Shown: positions 16,328 to 24,678, numbered from the stretch's first letter. The stretch: DNA of 64,000 nucleotides from Carboxydothermus hydrogenoformans Z-2901 (GCF_000012865.1 NC_007503.1:310001-374000), one strand, 5' to 3'. Numbers and translations: made by a program. The notes: a model not told the origin generated them from the sequence alone.

Positions 16328-17990
16328 ATTTAGCTTTACAGTGTGCGGGGAGTTCTTCCCGGAAGTTTACCCGTCCTATCGGTCTTCTAAATGGAGCAGG
16401 GGCGGGGAAGACCCTCTTGTCACAGAGATGCGGCTTTTCTGCGCCTGTATGCGGTGGGCCTTTAACCGGCTTCTGGAAGGCACTTCCCGCGACGAGATTA
16501 AAAAACTCGGTCAGGAACTTTTTGGGCTAAACTCCCGGTATGCGGACGACGCCAGGCTTAAGGCACAAGGTGTGCTGGACAGCCAAAAAAAGCTTCTGGA
16601 GCTGGAGATTGAGGAAACGGAAAAGAAATTGGGCCGGGCAAGGAAAAAGCTCGGCCCGGTTATGAGGAAGCTGGCAAAGGCAGAGGAAAAAGGAGCTACA
16701 CCGGAAGTTATTGAAAAGCTCCGTTTAGCGGTCAAGGGACGGAACAACCGGGTAGCGTCTTTAGAGAAGAAGCTGGCTGAACTGGAAGTATACCGGGAGA
16801 ACGGGACTGTACCCAGGGTAGTATTTGGCGGGAGAAAACTTTGGAAAAGAGTCAGCAGGGGCCGGGCCACACGGGAGGAATGGCAGGCCACACGCAAAAA
16901 CCGTCTCTATTCCCGGGGCGACGAGACCAAGGGCAGCAACCCGAACATAAAGGTAACTTACCGGGATGGGGAATTCCACCTGGCGGTGACTGTTTCCCAC
17001 CTCTCGGAAAAGGTGGGCGAAGACGTCCTGGGCCGCCCGAAGATGAACCGCGCTCCAAGAGTGGAGGGCAGGTTGTGGTTGCCGGAGAAACACCGGGAAC
17101 TGGTGCGGATATGGCTGACCATGAGGCTGCCCTACACAGTAGAACTTATACGCACCCTGGAGGGCCGCTATATAGTGCATCTGACGTTTAATTTTGGCAG
17201 GGTACAGGAGCCCGACTTTGCTCAGGGTTGTTTAGCCCTGGACACCAACCCTGATGGAGTGGCCTTGTGCAATGTAAACGCTTCAGGCCAGCCGGAACCC
17301 TGGCCGGAAGGTTTTAGCATCCTTTATCCGGGCAACCCGGGCAAATATGAAAGAGAATTTCAGGTCATCACTTACCCGAACGGTTTTCTTTGCATCAAGG
17401 TGCCCGATCTAACTTATGCTTCCGGCTTCCGGCGGGATTACCTGATAGGCGTTTTAGCTAAATTGGTGGTAGACATTGCCCTCTTTTTGGGCAAGCCTAT
17501 CACCCTGGAGGGTTTAGATTTTGGTAAAGACAGGCTGGACACCAGCAAGAAGTTTAACCGCATGGCTTCCAACTTTCCCTTTGCCAAGATGGTGGAGGCG
17601 ATGTGCCGGAGGGCGGTCAAAGAGGGAGTATCTTTTAAGGTAGTAGCTGCCCGGCACACGTCCACCATAGGTTACTGGAAGTACATGAAGCGTTATGCCG
17701 TTCCGGTACATTGCGCGGCGGCACTTGTTATAGGCCGCCGGGCGATGGGTTTCAAGGAACGGATAACGAAAGAAATGAAGCAATTGGTGAACCGTATAAA
17801 GCAAAACCTGACCTGGAAAGTCAATCCTGATATACCGAGGGAAGGAAAAGGAATGACCCGTAAGGTCAGGGCCTGCTTGAGGCAGCTGGACAGGAAGCTT
17901 CCTGTGCACAACGGGTTTGCCCCGTGGCAGCAAGAAGCATACTACTCCGTCTGGCACGACCTGAAGTTATTGGCCCTGTCCTTGCGGTGA
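16302..17990 (+). CDS. TnpB-like RuvC nuclease with atypical RuvC-III region
   Basis: A 562-residue protein of the TnpB/Fanzor/Cas12 lineage, RNA-guided nucleases carried by IS200/605 and IS607 elements. It has a coiled-coil stretch (about 75-160), RuvC-I LALDTNPDG (Asp about 314, Asn about 316) and RuvC-II ITLEGLDFGK (Glu about 403). In the RuvC-III region VPVHCAAALVIGRR (about 467-480), His/Cys stand where the catalytic Asp is expected. No CxxC zinc ribbon lies between RuvC-II and III. It is longer than the usual 400-residue TnpB. It could be inactive, or have a relocated catalytic acid as described for some TnpB clades. The start ATG overlaps tnpA. Confidence 0.85.
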   Translation: MPKKQEKDEFSFTVCGEFFPEVYPSYRSSKWSRGGEDPLVTEMRLFCACMRWAFNRLLEGTSRDEIKKLGQELFGLNSRYADDARLKAQGVLDSQKKLLELEIEETEKKLGRARKKLGPVMRKLAKAEEKGATPEVIEKLRLAVKGRNNRVASLEKKLAELEVYRENGTVPRVVFGGRKLWKRVSRGRATREEWQATRKNRLYSRGDETKGSNPNIKVTYRDGEFHLAVTVSHLSEKVGEDVLGRPKMNRAPRVEGRLWLPEKHRELVRIWLTMRLPYTVELIRTLEGRYIVHLTFNFGRVQEPDFAQGCLALDTNPDGVALCNVNASGQPEPWPEGFSILYPGNPGKYEREFQVITYPNGFLCIKVPDLTYASGFRRDYLIGVLAKLVVDIALFLGKPITLEGLDFGKDRLDTSKKFNRMASNFPFAKMVEAMCRRAVKEGVSFKVVAARHTSTIGYWKYMKRYAVPVHCAAALVIGRRAMGFKERITKEMKQLVNRIKQNLTWKVNPDIPREGKGMTRKVRACLRQLDRKLPVHNGFAPWQQEAYYSVWHDLKLLALSLR

Positions 17991-18289
17991 CCCCGTTTAG
18001 CCGGTACCGGACAAACCGGTAGGCGTCCTAACAGGACGCGGGAGGCGGGGCTGGTTCCCCACCGGGAGGCCGACACAATCCGGTGGAAGTTTAAGCTTCC
18101 CCGCGTGAACGGTCTGTACCGGTTGTGCCCTTCCGGTGCAGCACTCCCGTCCGGGTGGGACTCCCGGGCCGAGGCCCCCTGTCGCCCTGCCCCTCGGGGG
18201 CAAATCAAATATCCGAAAGGAGGCGAAAACCTGGTCTGGGGGCCGACTTGGTTGAAAATAAAAAACAGTCAAGTTTTTTGAACCAGGAT
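17991..18289 (+). ncRNA. Possible omega-RNA (reRNA) region at the element's right end
   Basis: About 300 bases without a gene, very GC-rich, with several hairpins: GCGTCCT/AGGACGC (18023-18039), GGAAG/CTTCC (18085-18100) and long GGG/CCC blocks. In IS200/605 and IS607 elements the guide RNA for TnpB overlaps the end of tnpB and the right end, and its guide is the flanking host DNA. If that holds here, the guide would be the proA start region just after 18291. No transcript evidence is available. Confidence 0.4.
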
Positions 18290-18295
18290 GGTTAG

Positions 18296-19543
18296 ATGGA
18301 TGAAGTGTTAAATTTAGCTAAGAAAGCCAAAGAGGCTTCGAAAAAACTTGCTCAGCTAAGTACCGAACAAAAAAACCGGGCGCTTTTAAAGATAGCCCAA
18401 TACCTGGAAGAGAATATGGAGAAAATTTTAACCGAAAACCAAAAGGATCTGGCGGAAGCGAAAAAAGGCGGCCTATCGCCGGCTTTTATTGAAAGGCTTA
18501 CGTTAAACGAGAAAAGGATTTTGGATATGGCGGAAGGGGTAAGGCAGGTAGCCAAACTTCCCGACCCCGTTGGTGAAGTTCTCGGAATGACCCGCCGACC
18601 CAATGGCCTTGTAATTGGTCAGGTGCGGGTTCCCCTGGGGGTGGTAGGGATTATCTATGAATCCCGGCCAAATGTAACCGTAGATGCAGCGGCTTTGTGC
18701 CTTAAAGCAGGAAATGCGGTTATCCTTCGGGGTGGGAAGGAAGCTTTTAACTCAAACCTTGCTTTAGTTACTCTTATGGAAGAAGCGCTCCGGAGCGAGG
18801 AAATTCCCGAAGGGGCAGTAGGGATGATTAAAACCACCAGCCGGGATGCGGCTAATTATTTAATGCGGCTAAACGGTTATTTAGACGTTTTAATCCCCCG
18901 GGGTGGTGCCGGTTTAATTAAAACGGTGGTGGAAAACAGTACAGTTCCGGTAATTGAAACGGGAGTAGGTAACTGCCACGTTTACGTGGAAGAAGACGCG
19001 GACCTGGAAATGGCTGAAAGGATAATCATTAATGCCAAATGCCAGCGGCCGGCGGTATGTAACGCCATGGAAACCCTGCTGGTGCACGAAAAAATTGCTC
19101 CGGTTTTCCTACCCCAAATTGGGAAGGCCTTAAAAGAAAATGGTGTGGAAATTAGGGGGTGTGAGGTAACCCGCCGGTATATTCCCGACGCCTTACCGGC
19201 AACGGAAGAAGATTACTACACGGAATTTTTAGACCTTATCTTGGCGGTGCGGGTGGTTCGGGATTTAGATGAGGCAATTGCCCATATTACCAAGTACGGT
19301 TCGGGTCACTCGGAAGCAATTGTTACCCGGGATTACTTTAAAGCGAGAAGGTTTACCGAGGAAGTGGATGCGGCGGCGGTTTATGTCAATGCTTCTACCC
19401 GCTTTACCGATGGCTTTGAATTTGGTTTTGGAGCGGAGATTGGGATTTCCACCCAGAAACTGCACGCTCGGGGGCCAATGGGCTTAAAAGAGTTAACCAC
19501 CACCAAGTACGTTATCTACGGCACCGGCCAGATCCGGGGCTAA
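18296..19543 (+). CDS. proA: Gamma-glutamyl phosphate reductase
   Basis: A 415-residue NADPH-dependent reductase for the second step of proline synthesis. It has an aldehyde-dehydrogenase fold with RVPLGVVGIIYESRPNVTVD (about 100-120) and the catalytic Cys in CQRPAVCNAMETLL (about 255). FGFGAEIGISTQKLHARGPM lies near the C-terminus. The start ATG 18296 now has only a weak AGGATGG upstream, because the IS607-type element separates it from the GGAGG that follows proB. How it is now transcribed and translated is unclear; read-through from the element is likely. Confidence 0.95.
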   Translation: MDEVLNLAKKAKEASKKLAQLSTEQKNRALLKIAQYLEENMEKILTENQKDLAEAKKGGLSPAFIERLTLNEKRILDMAEGVRQVAKLPDPVGEVLGMTRRPNGLVIGQVRVPLGVVGIIYESRPNVTVDAAALCLKAGNAVILRGGKEAFNSNLALVTLMEEALRSEEIPEGAVGMIKTTSRDAANYLMRLNGYLDVLIPRGGAGLIKTVVENSTVPVIETGVGNCHVYVEEDADLEMAERIIINAKCQRPAVCNAMETLLVHEKIAPVFLPQIGKALKENGVEIRGCEVTRRYIPDALPATEEDYYTEFLDLILAVRVVRDLDEAIAHITKYGSGHSEAIVTRDYFKARRFTEEVDAAAVYVNASTRFTDGFEFGFGAEIGISTQKLHARGPMGLKELTTTKYVIYGTGQIRG

Positions 19544-19561
19544 ACTCCGTTCCCATATTTA

Positions 19562-19600
19562 CGTCCCATACCGCAAACTAAGGGACGGTTCTTTTTTTTT
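19562..19600 (+). terminator. Terminator after proA
   Basis: CGTCCC (19562-19567) pairs with GGGACG (19582-19587), followed by a run of T to 19600. Confidence 0.75.
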
Positions 19601-19631
19601 TAGGCGTATTGACGCAAATATAATAAGGTGT

Positions 19632-19660
19632 TTGACAGATGTTTTGGGTCGATTTAAAAT
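19632..19660 (+). promoter_or_regulatory. Promoter of the M-box operon
   Basis: TTGACA (19632-19637), a 17-base spacer and TAAAAT (19655-19660), about 20 bases before the riboswitch. Confidence 0.8.
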
Positions 19661-19681
19661 AAATGTGAAAATGAATATTTT

Positions 19682-19859
19682 CTTCGTTAGGTGAGGCTAC
19701 TTCCTGGATATAGGCTACTGCCCGGAAATGTCGAGAGACACCAACGGGTAAACAGGTATTACCGGCTTAAGGTTTTACCTAATGTAGCTGAGGGTTTCCT
19801 CTAAGCCAGGTTGAGCTAAAGCTTTGACGAGTGGAGAAGGTTTTTACAACCTTCTTTTT
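19682..19859 (+). ncRNA. M-box (ykoK) magnesium riboswitch with terminator
   Basis: It contains the conserved M-box blocks in order: CTTCGTTAGGTGAGGCT (19682 on), CTACTGCCCGGAAATGTCGA, GACACCAACGGGT, CCTAATGTAGCTGAGGG and GAGCTAAAGCTTTGACGA. AGAAGGTT/AACCTTCT (19835-19855) plus a T-run then forms the terminator. M-boxes bind several Mg2+ ions and stop transcription when magnesium is plentiful. This one precedes an MgtE-type sensor gene and an NRAMP-related transporter. A second GGAAGGTT at 19871 could pair with the terminator strand as part of the switch. Confidence 0.92.
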
Positions 19860-19909
19860 GGCGGCGGCCAGGAAGGTTTTTTTATTTTTTAAAATAGGTG
19901 GTGAAGCGT

Positions 19910-21145
19910 ATGTCCATTAACGAAATGTACTTTTCGGAGCTCTTAGGGAATCCTGCCATTGATCCTACCGGAGAGAAATTAGGTGTACTTTATGATATTG
20001 GAGTAAAGGGGAGTGACACTTTTCCCGAAATTTGCTTTGTTGCCGTTAAGAGGGGTAAAAAAATATATAGTGTAGAATATAGCTTTGTAAAAATTTTAAA
20101 CCGCCGCATTCTTGCTTTTAACCGTCGGTTAAAAAATATCCCTTTAAATGAGTTAAATTTGGAATGTCTTTGGTTAAGACAACATATTTTAGACAAACAA
20201 ATTGTCGATATTTTGGGAAGTAAAGTAGTAAGGGTAAATGATATTAAACTTGCCTATTATGAGGGAACGGTCCGGCCGGTGGCGGTAGATATTGGGCTTC
20301 TGGGGCTTTTACGCCGCCTGGGAGTAGGCTTTGTGGGCAATAAATTTAATTTAAAGGAAGAGTTAATCTCCTGGGAGTACCTGGAGCCAATTTATCAAGG
20401 AACGCCAGAAATTTTGCTGACGGTACCCCAGAGTAAAATTGCAGATTTGCACCCTTCGGATATAGCTGAAATTTTATCCCAATTGAACAGTAAAGAAAGA
20501 ACGAAGCTAATTAATTCTTTAGACGATGAGACTTTAGCTGAAGCTTTAGGTGAAATGGAAGCTAACTTTACTGCTAATATCTTGGAAAATCTTGATGATA
20601 AACGAGCATCGGAAATTTTAGAGCAAATGGCCAGTGACGATGTAGCCGATTTTTTAGGAGATTTGCCGGAATTTAAAAGGCAGCGTTTCTTTGCTCTTTT
20701 AAGCCAACATGATCAAGAAAAGATTAAGAAACTCTTAGAATACGATGAAAAAACTGCCGGTGGCCTTATGACCAAAGAATTTATTACTTTTAATGAAGAA
20801 TTAACCGCCGAAGAAACTATTAATAAATTAAGAGAAATGGCGCCGGATGCGGAAATGATTTATTACCTTTATGTGTTAAATGAAAAAGGACAGTTAAATG
20901 GGGTTTTATCCCTGCGGGATTTAATTGTAGCCAAGCCTTCGGAGAAATTAAAAAATATCATGCGGAAAAAGATTATTTCGGTAGCGGATAGGGCAAGCGC
21001 CAAAGAAGTTATTTCGGTAATTGCTAAATACAACCTCTTAGCTTTACCGGTTGTGGATAAAGATAATCGGCCTATCGGCATAATAACAGTGGATGATGTG
21101 ATGGACTTACTCTTGCCCGGAGGTTATCACCATGAAAAAGTTTAA
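19910..21145 (+). CDS. Soluble MgtE N-domain/CBS protein (no membrane domain)
   Basis: About 411 residues. The N-terminal part (1-170) resembles paired PRC-barrel-like halves. A MgtE_N helical domain follows (about 180-280; LHPSDIAEILSQLNSKERTK and ILEQMASDDVADFLGDLP), then a CBS pair (about 290-410; GGLMTKEFITFNEELTAEE and IGIITVDDVMDLL). This is the cytoplasmic Mg2+-sensing part of MgtE, but the membrane channel domain is absent and the protein ends after the CBS pair. The next gene, overlapping by 14 bases, encodes the transporter, so it probably senses Mg2+ and regulates that transporter. The start ATG 19910 is preceded by AGGTGG; upstream GTG codons are in frame but lie in that site. Confidence 0.85.
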   Translation: MSINEMYFSELLGNPAIDPTGEKLGVLYDIGVKGSDTFPEICFVAVKRGKKIYSVEYSFVKILNRRILAFNRRLKNIPLNELNLECLWLRQHILDKQIVDILGSKVVRVNDIKLAYYEGTVRPVAVDIGLLGLLRRLGVGFVGNKFNLKEELISWEYLEPIYQGTPEILLTVPQSKIADLHPSDIAEILSQLNSKERTKLINSLDDETLAEALGEMEANFTANILENLDDKRASEILEQMASDDVADFLGDLPEFKRQRFFALLSQHDQEKIKKLLEYDEKTAGGLMTKEFITFNEELTAEETINKLREMAPDAEMIYYLYVLNEKGQLNGVLSLRDLIVAKPSEKLKNIMRKKIISVADRASAKEVISVIAKYNLLALPVVDKDNRPIGIITVDDVMDLLLPGGYHHEKV

Positions 21146-22382
21146 AGTAACTAATAAGTTTTTGCAAAAAAGTTTATATGTTTTAAGTATAATTGGCCCG
21201 GGGCTTATTACGGTAAATGCGGGAAATGATGCCGGAGGTATCGCTACTTATGCCGCCGTAGGGGCGTTATACGGTTACCGCATGCTTTGGGGATTATTGT
21301 TAATTACCTTTAGCTTAGCAGTAATCCAGGAAATGAACGCCCGGATGGCGGTGGTCACCGGTAAAGGTTTATCGGATCTTATTCGCGAAAATTTTGGGGT
21401 AAAAGTGACTTTTTTGGCAATGGTGATTTTATTTGTTGCTAATCTTGGGGTATGCATTGGCGATTTTGCGGGAATTGCTGCAAGCTTAGAACTTTTTGGT
21501 GTGGCTAAATTTGTTTCCGTACCTTTGATGGCATTTTTTATCTGGTATGTTATTATTAAGGGTTCTTATTCCCGGCTGGAAAAAATTCTTCTTTTATTTA
21601 CTGTCGTATTTTTTTCTTATATCATAACTGCCTTTGTGGTTAAACCAAACTGGTCCGAAGTTTTTAAGGCTACCGTTATCCCTTCGATTATACCCAGAAA
21701 GGATTATATCCTGACTTTTATTGGCATGATCGGTACGACGATTACCCCTTATATGCAGTTTTACCTGCAGGGTTCCATTGCGGACAAAGGGCTGAGCCTG
21801 AAAGATTATAAATACGAAAAGCTCGATGTTTATTTTGGGGCGTTCTGGGGAGATTTAGTTTCTTTTTTTATCATTGTTACCACTGCTGCCACCCTTTATA
21901 AAGCTGGTATAAAAATTGAAACAGCCCAGGACGCAGCGCTTGCTTTAAAACCGCTGGCCGGGCAGTATGCTTCATTACTATTTGGCATAGGACTTTTAGG
22001 AGCTTCTATTTTGGCAGCAATAGTTATTCCCCTTTCTACGGCTTATGCGGTTACAGAAGCTTTTGGGTTTGAGCGGGGTTTGGATAAAAGTTTTGGCGAA
22101 GCCCCGGTGTTTTACGGTATATTTACCTTTATGATTTTTATAAGTGCTTTATTAATACTGCTTCCGAAGATTTCATTAGTGGGAATAATGCTGGCTACCC
22201 AGCAGTTGGCCGGCATTTTATCACCAATTATTTTAATTTTAATGGTGCTTTTAACCAGTAAAAAAGAACTAATGGGTGAGCTGGTTAATAATCGCCTGCA
22301 AAGTATTATTGTCTGGGTTACTGTTATTTTTATTATTATTTTAACGATAACTTTGGTTATGGCGAGCTTTTTTAATTTTTAA
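21132..22382 (+). CDS. NRAMP-related magnesium transporter (NrmT-like)
   Basis: A 416-residue protein with about eleven membrane helices and the NRAMP fold. In helix 1 the NRAMP motif DPGN is replaced (GPGLITVNAGNDAGGIATYA), and in helix 6 the usual MPH becomes TPYMQ (TTITPYMQFYLQG). These changes at the metal site characterise NrmT-type proteins, reported to move Mg2+ rather than Mn2+ or Fe2+ and often preceded by an M-box. Both conditions hold here. The start is ATG 21132, with GGAGG inside the previous gene, so they are coupled. The gene's end overlaps the convergent midA-like gene by 11 bases. Confidence 0.85.
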   Translation: MKKFKVTNKFLQKSLYVLSIIGPGLITVNAGNDAGGIATYAAVGALYGYRMLWGLLLITFSLAVIQEMNARMAVVTGKGLSDLIRENFGVKVTFLAMVILFVANLGVCIGDFAGIAASLELFGVAKFVSVPLMAFFIWYVIIKGSYSRLEKILLLFTVVFFSYIITAFVVKPNWSEVFKATVIPSIIPRKDYILTFIGMIGTTITPYMQFYLQGSIADKGLSLKDYKYEKLDVYFGAFWGDLVSFFIIVTTAATLYKAGIKIETAQDAALALKPLAGQYASLLFGIGLLGASILAAIVIPLSTAYAVTEAFGFERGLDKSFGEAPVFYGIFTFMIFISALLILLPKISLVGIMLATQQLAGILSPIILILMVLLTSKKELMGELVNNRLQSIIVWVTVIFIIILTITLVMASFFNF

Positions 22383-23409
22383 TTAAAACCAGGACTTTAA
22401 ATACCTCTCCCATTGGGGGGAGGATTAATTTTTTTATTTTTAAAGTTTCCTGGTAGCTTTCTAAAGGCCGGGTAAGGTCATCCCGTTTTACAAACTCCAT
22501 AATTCCCGCTTTCATTAAAAATTCTCCCTGGCTTAAAAATAATTCTTCCTTAAAACCCAGGCTTTTGGCTTTTTTCCGGAGCATCCCAAAATCAACGTGA
22601 GCGGTAATGTCCTGCTCGCCGGGATTTTGTAGGGGGTCTTTTTGGCGGTGGCGGGAAAAAGACGTAAGCGTACCTGTGCTGCGGGCAGGGTGGTAGAGTT
22701 CAGCGGTATCAAAGCCATAGTCGATTATAATAAAGGCGCCGCAGTTGAGTTTTTGATAAATTTCTTCCAGCCACTTACCTGCCTCCAGGTTTACGTTGAA
22801 AATCTGCCCTTCAACGGGGGATATGTTGGCTTCTTTTAGGTATAACTCGATTTCGGGGGAAGAAAGCCGGGATGGGTAGGTAAAAAATTTACCGTTATCA
22901 TCAACCCCTACGTAAATTTCCTGAAAAATTCCCTTTTGGTAAATTACCCGGTGGACGGGAAACGCGTCTACTACTTCATTGGCAATGATTATTCCCGAAA
23001 AATTTTGGGGAAATTCAGGAAGATGCTTTATCTGGTTTTGCTGGCATTCAAGATTTTTTCTTTGGACTTCTCTTAAATGAGCGCTTATTTCAAGAATGTG
23101 ATATTCCGGGAAAAGCCCTTGAGCAGCAAACCAAACTAAAATATCTTGAGCCATTTTCCCGGTTCCAGCACCAAATTCTAACAGCGTTAAGGGCATGCCA
23201 TAAGTTTGATAGAGGTTGAAGATGTATTTTCCCAGAGTATAACCAAAGCTCTTACTTAAAATTGGAGCAGTATAAAAATCCCCTTCTTTTCCAAGGGTAA
23301 CATTTCGGGTATAATATCCGTAGTCCGGATGGTATAAAGCTAATTCCATAAAATCCCGAAAGGTAAGCGGCATTTTTTTTATTTTTTCTATTAGTACTTC
23401 TTTAAGCAT
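22372..23409 (-). CDS. MidA/NDUFAF7-type SAM-dependent methyltransferase
   Basis: A 345-residue protein of the DUF185 (PF02636) family, whose mitochondrial member NDUFAF7 methylates an arginine in complex I. It has MELALYHPDYGYYTRN (about 22-37), KEGDFYTAPILSKSFG, the SAM-binding loop LEFGAGTGKMA (about 77-87) and IIANEVVDAFPVHR (about 139-152). The start ATG 23409 is preceded on the minus strand by GGAGGA. Substrate in bacteria is unknown. It is read opposite to its neighbours and converges on the NrmT gene. Confidence 0.88.
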   Translation of the reverse strand: MLKEVLIEKIKKMPLTFRDFMELALYHPDYGYYTRNVTLGKEGDFYTAPILSKSFGYTLGKYIFNLYQTYGMPLTLLEFGAGTGKMAQDILVWFAAQGLFPEYHILEISAHLREVQRKNLECQQNQIKHLPEFPQNFSGIIIANEVVDAFPVHRVIYQKGIFQEIYVGVDDNGKFFTYPSRLSSPEIELYLKEANISPVEGQIFNVNLEAGKWLEEIYQKLNCGAFIIIDYGFDTAELYHPARSTGTLTSFSRHRQKDPLQNPGEQDITAHVDFGMLRKKAKSLGFKEELFLSQGEFLMKAGIMEFVKRDDLTRPLESYQETLKIKKLILPPMGEVFKVLVLIKN

Positions 23410-23562
23410 AAAATCCTCCTTTTTAGCATATACAACGAAAAATAAAATTTCTTAATTGTGATTGTACCATAACGACGAATATAGACAAAAGAAGGCAAAA
23501 AACTTTGCAGGAATTTTTAATTAAACGTCGAATACCTTTGCCTTATGTGGTGGGGTGATATA

Positions 23563-23748
23563 ATGAAGCAAATTTGGGAAAAAATCCAAAAAGAACGGGA
23601 AAAGCTTGTAGAAATATATGAACGGAAAAAAGATTTTCGGGATGAGGAAGTGTACCGTTTAAGCCAGGCCATAGATGAGCTGGTGGTTAATTATATGAAA
23701 AAACAACTGGAAAATCCGGAGGACCGGTTATGGCCGGAGCTAAAATAG
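23563..23748 (+). CDS. Spo0E-like sporulation regulatory protein
   Basis: A 61-residue helical protein with the Spo0E signature pattern in RLSQAIDELVVNYM (family: SQxLDxLI-hydrophobic). Spo0E-type phosphatases dephosphorylate Spo0A-P and delay sporulation. The start is ATG 23563, 7 bases after GGGGTG; the ATG at 23545 is in frame but has no site. It overlaps nadD by 19 bases. Confidence 0.75.
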   Translation: MKQIWEKIQKEREKLVEIYERKKDFRDEEVYRLSQAIDELVVNYMKKQLENPEDRLWPELK

Positions 23749-24335
23749 GAATTTTTGGCGGAAGCTTTAATCCGGTGCATCTAGGCCATCTGGTACTGGC
23801 GCGGGAAGCCTTTTGGCAGGCCAAACTTAACCAGGTGATCTTTATTCCGGCAAAAATTCCCCCCCATAAAAAAGAGGGAGTAATAAGTGAACAGCATCGC
23901 TTTCAAATGTTACGGTTGGCTTTAAAAAAATATCCGGAGTTTTCAGTGAGTAATATTGAATTTTTGCGGGACAAGCCTTCGTATACTTTTGATACCGTAG
24001 AGGAGTTAAAATTACTTTATCCCCATGATGAACTTTACTTCATTACCGGTGCCGATGGCCTTTTGGAAATTACCGGATGGTACAGAGGCGAAGAACTTTT
24101 AAAAAAGATTCCTATAATTGCGGTTTCCCGTGCAGGGGTTTCCAAAGAAGTTTTTTTAAATCAGGTCCAATACCTTAAAAACCGGTATCGGGCTCAAATA
24201 ATCGTGGTAGAAATGCCGGAGATTGGAATTTCCAGTTCTTTAATCCGGCAGAGAATCAGGGAAAAGCTTCCCTATTCCCATTTAATACCGGTAGAGGTAT
24301 ATGATTATATTGTTGCAAATAATTTATACCGGTAA
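23730..24335 (+). CDS. nadD: Nicotinate-nucleotide adenylyltransferase
   Basis: A 201-residue enzyme making deamido-NAD from nicotinate mononucleotide and ATP. It has the nucleotidyltransferase signature GGSFNPVHLGHLVLA (about 10-24, with the HxGH motif), FIPAKIPPHKK (about 39-49) and ISSSLIRQRIREKLPY near the C-terminus. The start ATG 23730 follows GGAGGACCGGTT. Its company of yqeK and rsfS downstream is the usual Firmicute arrangement. Confidence 0.95.
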   Translation: MAGAKIGIFGGSFNPVHLGHLVLAREAFWQAKLNQVIFIPAKIPPHKKEGVISEQHRFQMLRLALKKYPEFSVSNIEFLRDKPSYTFDTVEELKLLYPHDELYFITGADGLLEITGWYRGEELLKKIPIIAVSRAGVSKEVFLNQVQYLKNRYRAQIIVVEMPEIGISSSLIRQRIREKLPYSHLIPVEVYDYIVANNLYR

Positions 24336-24402
24336 TTTTGTATGAACCGGGCTGGCCGGTCCATAATAAGAATACAAAATAAACAGGTGAAGGTGGTATC
24401 TG

Positions 24403-24654
24403 ATGACCAAAACATTGTATGTTGGAAACTTACCCTGGAAAATCCGGTCAGAGCAGTTACAGGAAATAGCTTCGGAGTTTGGGGAAGTTATAGGAGCTCG
24501 GGTAATCCTTGAAAAGAGCACCGGTCGTTCCAGGGGATACGGCTTTATTGAAGTGCGGGATGAAGATGCGGAAAAATTTATGACCGGATTAAATGGCAAA
24601 GAAGTTGAAGGGCGACAGTTGGTAGTTAGCGAAGCCCGGGAGCGGAATGGTTAA
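24403..24654 (+). CDS. Small RRM-type RNA-binding protein
   Basis: An 83-residue single RNA recognition motif: RNP2 LYVGNLPW (about 4-11) and RNP1 RGYGFIEV (about 44-51), with the usual beta-alpha-beta-beta-alpha-beta plan. Bacterial single-RRM proteins of this kind are abundant in cyanobacteria and found in some thermophilic Firmicutes; RNA targets are unknown. It sits between nadD and yqeK with its own terminator. Confidence 0.92.
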   Translation: MTKTLYVGNLPWKIRSEQLQEIASEFGEVIGARVILEKSTGRSRGYGFIEVRDEDAEKFMTGLNGKEVEGRQLVVSEARERNG

Positions 24655-24678
24655 CCCCCGATTTTGCGGGGGTTTTTT
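24653..24678 (+). terminator. Terminator after the RRM gene
   Basis: AACCCCCG (24653-24660) pairs with CGGGGGTT (24667-24674), followed by TTTTTT. Confidence 0.88.

Larger units (their letters stand above)
15622..18291 (+). mobile_element. IS607-type insertion sequence between proB and proA
   Basis: About 2.67 kb, richer in GC than its surroundings, holding a MerR-type HTH plus serine-recombinase gene (tnpA, split between two frames), a tnpB gene and a structured 3' tail. These are the parts of an IS607-family element, which inserts by a serine recombinase at GG dinucleotides without target duplication or terminal inverted repeats. GG at 15622-15623 and GG at 18290-18291 are the inferred crossover points. 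Joining the outer flanks restores GGAGG, four bases (TTAG), then ATG of proA. The exact ends are inference. A loose sub-terminal similarity (AAAACAGT[C/T]AA in inverted orientation at both ends) is also visible. Confidence 0.8.

Noticed and set aside
16511-17180. Long minus-strand open frames inside tnpB
   Set aside because: They are shadows of the GC-rich tnpB frame with arbitrary composition and no start signals.
17942-18272. Minus-strand frames in the tail after tnpB
   Set aside because: Biased composition from the structured GC-rich region; more likely part of a guide-RNA region than coding.
19910-21145. Full MgtE magnesium channel
   Set aside because: The sensor domains match, but no membrane helices follow the CBS pair, so it cannot be a channel alone.
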